A stretch of DNA of 64,000 nucleotides from Siphonodentalium dalli. Taxonomy: Eukaryota; Mollusca; Scaphopoda; Gadilida; Siphonodentaliidae. Of this stretch, positions 56,527 to 64,000 are shown piece by piece. Numbering within the stretch: position 1 is the first letter of the stretch; every line of letters begins with the position of its first letter. The notes below the pieces were generated by a model. The model saw only the letters and a list, made by a program, of their open reading frames with translations. It made no database searches and was not told where the DNA came from. Made by a program: the position numbers and the translations under genes. The stretch covers positions 83,615,980 through 83,679,979 of the forward strand of contig CP136063.1 of the NCBI GenBank assembly GCA_032622095.1, written 5' to 3'.

Positions 56527-57794
56527 ACATCACACGCGTCATTTCAAACGAAAATCGCCAACGAGTCAACACATTATCAACAACAGTATCCAATATTCAA
56601 GCCACACTTCGAAAAGAAACACATCGGACTCAAAAACATGTGCATACAATTGAAATATTCACAATCATCAACGCTAAGTTTCTAGTAATATTACATGAAA
56701 TACAACAAGATGTTATCCAAGCAAAATTATATTTGCGACATCTTAAAGTTCAAATTGCCTCTCTAATTAACCACCGATTTACACCGCCCATAGAATCGGG
56801 AATTGCAAAATATTACCAACATTTGAAGACACAAACCATACTCACAGACAGCAGACTAATCATTACCATAACAATTTATTTACGCGATATCAGAATGCAG
56901 TTTGACATATTCCGCGCTATACCATTTTTTTATCCATTAGACCCTCGAGACCCAAAACTCAGACACAACAATAAATATACAGTTGCCCGAATCGATATTA
57001 CTCATAATTACCTGCTATTATCTCCCGACCGATCCAAATATACCACCATTGGTGACAATCACCCGTGTATTTTAAACAAATTACCATATTGTAAAATTCA
57101 AAAAATTTCAATCGCCGCATCACATAATCATAACTGCCTACTCAACATATTCACCAATGATACAAAAAATACCGCCACAAATTGCCCTATAGCCATCTAC
57201 CCTCAGTATAATTTACCATCCGCTATTAAGCTGGCGGCATGTACATGGCTTATAACAACCACGAAAGCTCATACATTTACAGTAAACTGTCATCACAATC
57301 TCTTAAGAAAACGACCGTATAGAATCACAATTTTACCCCCCATCGCAACGATAACTTTACCACCAAGGTGCATAGCTACATCAGCCAGTATCAAACTAAT
57401 TGCATTCACAACTTTTAACTCATCAAACATCACCATCAAGACACAAATAACCCAATTACAATCAACTATTGAATTACATAAATTGCCACAATGGAAGCCA
57501 TTATTTTCCCAAATTCATAACTTGCCCCCTCAAATTTCGATTCCAAACAAGTTACCCCCCATAAAGCAACTATCCCTATATGATTTTCTGCAAACAGTCA
57601 CTTCCCTGCAACCCATCAAACAAAAGCAAAAACAAGATTATTACCAAATCATCATTCCCGCGGTCATTACGTTCATATTAATTTTACTGATTGCTATCTC
57701 AAGTCGCAAATACGTTATTCAGTGTATTACGAAAATTTCCCAATATCAGACTCAACGCAATCACAACACGAGACGAATTAAAATCGCAAAATGA
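56523..57794 (+). CDS. env: Env, baculovirus F-like, C-terminal part
   Basis: 423 codons in the frame -1 to the previous one. An ATG exists at 56,523, but the sense is open and protein-like before it. The order is a heptad-rich helix right after the fusion peptide region (about 1-80), a Cys-containing ectodomain with an IFRAIPFFYPL motif of the kind seen in Baculo_F (Pfam PF12259), a membrane segment at about 376-394 (IIIPAVITFILILLIAISS) and a basic cytoplasmic tail of about 29 residues. N-linked site motifs are present. The frame itself is undamaged from start to stop. Family assignment rests on layout and short motifs, not on a search. Confidence 0.65.
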   Translation: MNITRVISNENRQRVNTLSTTVSNIQATLRKETHRTQKHVHTIEIFTIINAKFLVILHEIQQDVIQAKLYLRHLKVQIASLINHRFTPPIESGIAKYYQHLKTQTILTDSRLIITITIYLRDIRMQFDIFRAIPFFYPLDPRDPKLRHNNKYTVARIDITHNYLLLSPDRSKYTTIGDNHPCILNKLPYCKIQKISIAASHNHNCLLNIFTNDTKNTATNCPIAIYPQYNLPSAIKLAACTWLITTTKAHTFTVNCHHNLLRKRPYRITILPPIATITLPPRCIATSASIKLIAFTTFNSSNITIKTQITQLQSTIELHKLPQWKPLFSQIHNLPPQISIPNKLPPIKQLSLYDFLQTVTSLQPIKQKQKQDYYQIIIPAVITFILILLIAISSRKYVIQCITKISQYQTQRNHNTRRIKIAK

Positions 57795-57812
57795 CGAAAT
57801 AAACTTAACCAA

Positions 57813-58052
57813 ATGATAAATGGAACTGATATGCAACTTCGTCACAGACTAACCCCACCAATACCCAAGGAAGCTACGAAATACATTCATTTGTCTCCAG
57901 CTAAGCAACCTCAAATACAAAGTACACAAGAAGATTTGACATTTCCCAAAAAACACCCGCGAGATGTTGATGATGAATCATCCACATTACGACCTATGAA
58001 AATAATAAAAACTCACGCGTCCATCCATAGCCCACCACTTAATCTATACTGA
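57813..58052 (+). CDS. Small post-env protein, 79 aa, unknown
   Basis: ATG 57,813, starting 18 bases after env ends. The protein is hydrophilic (PKEATKYIHLSPAK, FPKKHPRDVDDESS) with a possible nuclear signal and a small acidic patch. No family recognised. Its place between env and the 3' end is where accessory genes of complex retroviruses lie, but that is only a positional argument. Confidence 0.35.
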   Translation: MINGTDMQLRHRLTPPIPKEATKYIHLSPAKQPQIQSTQEDLTFPKKHPRDVDDESSTLRPMKIIKTHASIHSPPLNLY

Positions 58053-58735
58053 TCATTTTATCAATAATACCATTTTTTTCCTATAAGGGGCACAAACCCA
58101 CAGACTAATTCTAATTTCGTTACTGCATCCATACCCCGGCAGCTGTAGATACTAACGCCATTATGACACGTGCCAATCCCTAGCGTTAGACAACTGACCG
58201 CCAATTATCATCAATAACATTGGTCACGGATCTCGCCAACTATCAACAAACGCATTTATAAATGCCTCATATACCACACTCCAAACAATATTTCACCTCT
58301 GACACATGCTCTCAACAATTCCCTGTGCAATTGACGGCAATACCGAATGTATACATATCCTCATGATTTTATTAACAATACAACATGCATTTATATAATA
58401 CATCACCAATGTACATCATTTACAAAACATACCATGCACTATTACCGTATTGTTATATTCATTACTTCTCATACTTGTATCTCTATATTCTATTATCACA
58501 CCTTATCCTACATATCAATATAGCACGCATTATCACTGCTTGCCCAATCATTTTATATACCAACCCATATATGCTTTTCCCACCATTTATTTCATAATCT
58601 CATAATATTGCGTATTATCATTTTAAGACAACTTTGTTCCATATGTATTAATCATAACTTCACCACAATCAATGTTACAAAGTATCGATCGACTTACTAT
58701 ATGATCACCATCGTCATTATAGTGGGGGCTGTAAG
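58053..58735 (+). other. 3' non-coding part of the retroelement
   Basis: AT-rich and G-poor. A second acceptor-like ATTTTTTTCCTATAAGGGG lies at about 58,071-58,090, and the polypurine-like AGTGGGGGC is at about 58,721-58,729. A 70-codon hydrophobic frame at 58,385-58,597 is AT-driven and not called. No LTR copy follows. Confidence 0.5.
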
Positions 58736-59130
58736 CTGATGGGGTGTGCAAATTTGGATAAAAGCATGAAAATTGGTACACATATAGAGTAGACCATGGG
58801 GGTTCAGTTCGAAGCGAGACCCAAATTGGCAGACCCCCTCATATGACCTTGAGGTCAAGGTCAAGGTCAAAAACATGAATTTTCACTGTAGATTGTCTGG
58901 AATGTGCACAAGGGAGCTAAAAATAATGCATTGTGCATATTATTCATTACTTCACATATGACTAACATCGTAATATATGGGGGCTTTATATGAGAGTTGG
59001 AATGTTTTTGGTGACCTTGAACTTAAAATTGTGCCATGTTGTCAATTATCACTTGGGAGAGGGGATGGTTTAGGCGTATCAGGTTAGATGTTTTATTCAA
59101 ACATATTGCAACAATTATAATTATATCCAA
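58736..59130. repeat. Repeat with nuclear-receptor half-sites
   Basis: GACCTTGAGGTCAAGGTCAA at about 58,849 contains several TCAAGGTCA-type extended half-sites, the sequence bound by ERR and NR5A receptors. A related cluster is at about 63,758-63,785. Such blocks usually belong to a dispersed repeat. No gene. Confidence 0.45.
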
Positions 59131-59139
59131 TATAAGTGG

Positions 59140-59430
59140 GGGAACAAAGTGGCTCAGTTGGCAAGGTATGTGTTGCATTAGACAAACATAAGCCATTCCA
59201 ATTAGTGATGGTGAAACTGATTTGAATCAGTGGCACACACACAGATTCATGTACATGTAATTGGGAAAGTTTGTCAATTGCTTCCCTGTGTTCAGTGATT
59301 TATTCTCAGTGAGATATATCCTCTGCGCAGCCTCTCCTCCACCTGTAAACCTGACCTGATATGACATGATGTGACATAGCAGCTAAAACGACCATTAACC
59401 CCAATAAAACAAACAAACAAATATCAGTTT
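59140..59430 (+). mobile_element. tRNA-derived SINE
   Basis: TGGCTCAGTTGG at about 59,151 is a perfect RNA polymerase III A box. GATTTGAATCA about 65 bases on fits a B box loosely. The body ends with CGACCATTAACCCCAATAAA and a tail AACAAACAAACAAA. Head, body and short-repeat tail are those of invertebrate tRNA SINEs. It is not a functional tRNA. Confidence 0.75.
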
Positions 59431-59689
59431 ATTAAATTGGAATGATGCGCTTACATACCACTAACTGAATGGTGTTCGCTGGTGTTGATTATTTTAACAC
59501 CATCAAATACCTTATTAGGATGAATAAAAGATCCAATGAGCAGAATTGGAACCCATGTCTCACCAGCACACGGCACATATCAATGAAGATACACCATTTT
59601 TTTAAATTATTATTTTCATCCCATTAATATTGTATTGTCATAAGCTAATACAGTTCAGACCATACGCTTGTTGCATGTAGTACTACCCT

Positions 59690-61275
59690 TGCGAAAAGAC
59701 ATCCGAGCTTTTTAAAAGAAGTTTGGGAATCCTAGGAATTCATAGGATTTCCAAGGTTTGAACCAAGCTTTTTGAATGAAAAAATGTACTCTTCAACAAA
59801 GTTTGGAAATCCTTGGTTGGGACCTTGGTAAAGCTAAGTAAAGCTTGGATCTAAGGTTTACCAAGGTTGTCAGATAAAGTAAAGCCTTGGAAAAGCTCGG
59901 AAATCCTTGACTCAGACACTCAGTGTTGACCAAACCTTGGTAAAGCTATTAAGTAAAGCTTGGATCTAAATTTTACCAAGTTTTACCAAGGTTGTCACAT
60001 AATTTGAAACCTTGGAAAAGCTCGGAAATCCTTCTCTCAGTGTTGACCAAACCTTGGTAAAGCTAAGTTAATCTTGGATCTTAACTTTACCAAGGTTTAC
60101 CAAGGTTGTCACATGAAGTGGAACCTTGGAAAAGCTTGGAAATCCTTCGAAAAGCTTGGTAAAGCTTAGTCGCAAGTCACATGACTGGGCCATATGACTA
60201 TGCAGACGTCACTGTTGTCTGTAGCAGACATTTTGAATCAACTGTTGCAGTGAGTTTAAATCCATGTTTTATCACAACAATTTTCAGGTACGTTATTGCT
60301 TATGTGGCCCTAATTTATAATATTATTTTAACAATTGTTTTACCATTTCCAAGAATGACCTTAAGGACCACTATCTACCTTTTCATTCCAAAGGCTTGTC
60401 TCTATCATTATGTATTCATAGCTAATTTATCTAATTTAACTGTTTTATCACTCTCCAAATACATCAGATCCATAAAAATATACCTGTGAATATTATCATA
60501 TGCATTGTACATGGTATAACTTCATAAGGTACCATTTATCTCAATCTAAATTAAATTAAAAAATCATGATTGAAAAGTGAACTTTTCATGAATAATATCA
60601 TGAATGATTATATGGCATGGTTCAAGACTGTGTAAATTTCAAGAGATTGTATCATTAAGGATAATGATATTGTCAAAAGTTGAAGCCTTTTCAGTGCCAT
60701 TAGAGATTTTCACCTTTTAAATACAGAACAATTACAACCTTGGTAAAGCTTGGTAAAGCTAGGCTGCAACCTTGGTAAAGCTTGGTTGCAACCTCAGTAA
60801 AGCTTAGCTGCAACATTGGTCAAGGTTGTATGCTAAAGCTTGGTAAAGCTTGGTAAAGCTGTGCTGCAACCTTGGTAAAGCTTGGTAAAGCTAGACTGCA
60901 ACCTTGGTAAAGCTTGGTAAAGCTAGGTTGGAAACCTCAGTAAAGCTTGGTAAAGCTAGGCTGCAAACTTGGTAAAGCCTGGTAAAGATATGTTGGAAAC
61001 CTTGGTAGAGCTAGGCTGCAACCTTGGTAAAGCTTGGTTGGACACCTTGGTAAAGCTTGGTAAAGCTCGGAAAAGTTATGATTAAGATATTTTAAAGCTT
61101 GGAAATCCTTGGATGAGCTCGGTTGAATTTGCTGAGGTATTCCAAGGTTTTCCGAACTTGAAACTCCGATCCTAGGATATCCTAGGAATTCCAAGGAATT
61201 TTCCTAACTATTCCAAGGTTTTATTCCTAGGATATCCTAGGAATTTCTTGGATATCCTAGGATATTTTGGTAAGA
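59690..61275. repeat. CTTGGTAAAGCT repeat locus with palindromic edges
   Basis: About 30 copies of a loose 14-28 bp unit (AACCTTGGTAAAGCTTGG, GTTTACCAAGG) fill 59,700-60,170 and 60,730-61,110. The edges carry inverted runs of CCTAGGAATTC and GGATATCCTAGG. The middle (60,180-60,730) is unrelated AT-rich DNA. The Leu/Tyr/Pro frame on the minus strand is a by-product. Confidence 0.75.
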
Positions 61276-64000
61276 GTAGTCAAAATGTATACCTGTTTTG
61301 AAAATTAAACTGAATAAAGTAAAGTCGGCGATTTATCGAAATCATATTCAACTCCCAACAGCATGTTTCAAGATCTGTCATCAATGTGCTTTGAGAAAAA
61401 AAAAAGATGTTTTCAATATTGAGTGCCAATAACACAGCCAGTAAGCCTTGGGGCAAAATACCAATTTGAAGAAAGAAGGCATTAGAATGGTAACCCTATC
61501 TGTGATAAATAAATTACCAATTCTACTGATTTCATTGAAGGAGGTGATAATGGCCAGGTTCAGCCAAACATTCGTTTAACTTGTAACATGTGCTACGTGG
61601 TATACTTGCTATGGATACACACTTGGCAGGAGAAGTCGTGTGATTTACGGCGCCAAAGCTACACGTTTTGAGATATCGGCCAAATTTGTAGCAGAATGTG
61701 TAAACATAATCTGGTGGTAAGCGACATGTCCACAATGCAACCGCCGATATGCTTAATTGACTTCAATCAATACACACGGAAACATTTGAATCTCCTATAT
61801 TCTCCTACTGCATGAATAGCGTTGGTTTCTCACTATAGAAAAATCTTATCACAATATTGGATTATTCCACTTTGCTGCTACACATTTGACACAAAACTTC
61901 CAAATGGCTTGACCATGTAAGTGTACATGTAGGCGGAATGTTGGCATGAATCAGGTACTTTTTTTGGCAATGGCAATACAAGTTACATTGGCTATACCTT
62001 GCTAATATTCTTCATAATATACTGAAGATAATGTGTTGGTTTTATTATCAAAATTAAAAAAGTTTCATACTTAAGAGTTGGTACTACCAGACAGTCCTGA
62101 AATTTCAAAATTGAAGAATTGTTCAGTCCCCATGAGTGAGATATCGGACCACCTTCATAGATGGGTACACTGGTCAAGCGGTGCATGGGGAATTTGATCA
62201 TAAGTGAAGATGTGCACAATGATCACATGATTCCAGAATACAGGCAATCTTTCATCACTGGAAACTGGCACCTAGTTGCCTAGTTTCAGGATGTGCATGG
62301 GTGATATTGGTGCACTCGATCTGCACCATAATTCCAGGATATGAGATATAGGTAATCTGGTCACCACTGCAGAAGTACTCTATGGCCAGCCAATGGCAGC
62401 CATGCATGTTCTGGATATGGCTAACTTGGCCGACGACTGCTGGAATTTGTATTTGGGTAGCCCAGTCCCAGGATAAGAATATATTGTCATTGCTATATAT
62501 ACGTGTAGGTCACGCTTTTCACAGCAGACTGTCAGCTGTTAGAGTACAGTGACTTCTCTTGAAATTGACCACCACAATGATATGGATATTCTAGACACCA
62601 ATAGAGACAAGAGCACTGGTGTCCCAATTTCGGGATAGATACGTAGAATACACTGCCCCAGATGAATCGCAAATTCCTCTAAAATCCAACGACACAGGTA
62701 AACTAGAGGAATAGTCATATACCGGTGTATGTTATCTGGTCACCACTAAACTGTGGCACTTTGACTAATCAGTCCTATGTATCGCTATGCCACACATGGG
62801 CTATCCTAGGTGCTGACGATCCGATGCCAAACAAATGTATGGTTTGCATGGATATGTGTTATTATATGTGGTGGGTACTTTAGCTGACCAATTAATGCTG
62901 GAATCAGTTATTTGACCCCTGCTTTCGACCACCACGATTGACATGCACCCAGTTCCTAGATACCACTACTTTGGGAACTATTGAGGTACCGGATAACATA
63001 ATATGGGGAGACTATAGACATCCAGTTCCCCGACATCGCTGTTCAGTTCTGGCAAGCTGACCAACAACTTTCTGAATAACGACACTAAAATGAGATACGG
63101 GTAACCTGCCACTAATGTGAATATCCAGTCATTGTACATGTTATGTGGCCCATTGATACATAGATATACTAGTATATTGGCCACCCTAGCTGATGACCAT
63201 TTCACACATTGTCTACCAAATCGGAGATGTAAACACCAGAGAGCCAGCCTGCATGGCTTGCTTCAGGATTCAGTGGCATAGCATTTTGACACTCTATACA
63301 AGCAATGACTTATTGTCTGCGAAAAAGATATCATTATAGCATTGTTTGAACACTTCTTTCAAAACTAAACTTCCTTTTTTCAAGAGAAAACCAATAAATT
63401 TTACCAACAGGGTATATCTGAGGAGTTAGTGAATCAAAGGGTATGCTATATCACGATGCTAGTCTCTAGTTAGTTCAACATATTCAACATATAATCTGTC
63501 TATACATTGCTGATATGTGATTTTACTGTCCTTTAATCCTGACCAGAGAATCGATTACCATGTGATCATGCCAAGTTTTTTCCACCGCATGTAGTGCTTA
63601 TGTGTCAAACATTTGGGTAATACATGTATTGTACAATGCGTTGGGTGACTAAAATGAGCAAAATGTTACTTTATAAAAGTAACATATTTTTGGACCAATA
63701 TCGAGGAATAATTCAGGCTTAGCTCACACCATTAACAATTTTATAAAAATGAGTTTTGACCTTTGACATTGACCTCAAGGTCATCTGGGTGAATTTAATG
63801 CATGGTCTCACTCTTGTAATGTACGCTGATATATATGCAATACAATGATGTGGAATGTGGTGGCATTTAGTGAGCATGTTAAATAGTTGGGACTTTATAT
63901 TCATTGTTCATGGAATTTTTGCAATTATTCGGATGAACAACTGACTTTTTGAGCTTCAATATGAAAAGTTCTCAAGATCTGTGTAGATTTTGTTATAAAG
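61276..64000. other. Intergenic, no gene seen
   Basis: No protein-like frame. Between about 62,080 and 63,180 phrases such as GGTAATCTGGTCACCACT recur loosely, hinting at an old tandem repeat. A nuclear-receptor half-site cluster lies at about 63,758-63,785. Confidence 0.4.

Larger units (their letters stand above)
44195..58730 (+). mobile_element. Endogenous errantivirus-like Ty3/gypsy element
   Basis: Order on the plus strand: LTR, leader, pre-gag frame, gag, protease, RT/RNase H/integrase, a 4.2-kb gap with antisense genes, F-like env, and a small frame. The whole stretch is poor in G on the plus strand, and that composition stops near 58,725, where AGTGGGGGC resembles a polypurine tract. 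No second copy of the LTR follows, so the 3' LTR is missing or was replaced. Gag, the pro/pol junction and env each contain frame changes, so this copy is probably not competent. A pol-env gap of this size is unusual for the group. Confidence 0.8.

Noticed and set aside
58721-58740. Start of a 3' LTR (TGTAAGCTGATGG)
   Set aside because: Beyond TGTRAG it does not match the 5' LTR; the following sequence is a different repeat.
59140-59240. Functional tRNA gene
   Set aside because: The A box is good, but the B box is poor, no cloverleaf can be drawn, and a SINE body with tail follows.
60937-61194. Leu/Tyr/Pro-rich minus-strand protein
   Set aside because: Translation of the CTTGGTAAAGCT repeat.

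Overview
The window is animal genomic DNA, AT-rich and crowded with repeats. A marine invertebrate, probably a mollusc or another lophotrochozoan, is the best guess. Supporting signs are an IgGFc-binding-type gene with introns, a tRNA-derived SINE ending in an AAAC-type tail, a jockey/CR1-like LINE, a piggyBac relic, foldback elements and a retrovirus-like Ty3/gypsy element with a baculovirus F-like envelope. The species is not identified. No prokaryotic signature is present, and only one host gene can be supported.

Layout. 1-10.6 kb is intergenic: small inverted-repeat elements, a degenerate ~140-bp tandem array (3.24-5.64 kb), a TTAA-type MITE and dispersed repeats. 10,619-35,375 looks like one insertion of about 24.8 kb. 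Its ends are inverted repeats, it is flanked by GTAAC on both sides, and it splits a dispersed LINE-derived repeat whose unsplit relative lies at about 9.6 kb. Inside it, two ~0.95-kb inverted arms lead into long minisatellite arrays (15.43-19.70 and 28.50-34.22 kb). The centre holds an intact LINE open reading frame (20,066-23,407, minus) and degenerate repeats carrying a TTAA MITE. A piggyBac-type relic (11.66-14.43 kb) is nested in the left flank.

38.7-43.1 kb (minus) is a host IgGFc-binding-domain gene. It is broken by a one-base frame change near 42.4 kb and by a 3,230-bp foldback element with 6-bp target duplications inserted in its coding exon. The reading frame resumes exactly across the insertion.

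44.2-58.7 kb is an errantivirus-like retroelement: a 5' LTR, a splice donor, an unknown pre-gag frame, gag with a zinc knuckle, a canonical -1 slippery heptamer, protease, RT/RNase H/integrase, a 4.2-kb pol-env gap, a splice acceptor, F-like env in two overlapping frames, and a small last frame. Gag, the pro/pol junction and env are interrupted by frame changes, and no 3' LTR is seen. The pol-env gap is the most interesting part. It carries two antisense genes that are paralogous to each other (53,303-53,593 and 55,285-55,590). Each has its own TATA box about 30 bp upstream of a plausible start site, with a perfect heat-shock element upstream of one and a perfect CRE upstream of the other. Three 163-bp TATA-rich repeats lie in the same gap. 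I regard this antisense pair as the best candidate for an undescribed system.

58.7-64 kb returns to ordinary repeats: a nuclear-receptor half-site repeat, a SINE and a CTTGGTAAAGCT-rich locus.
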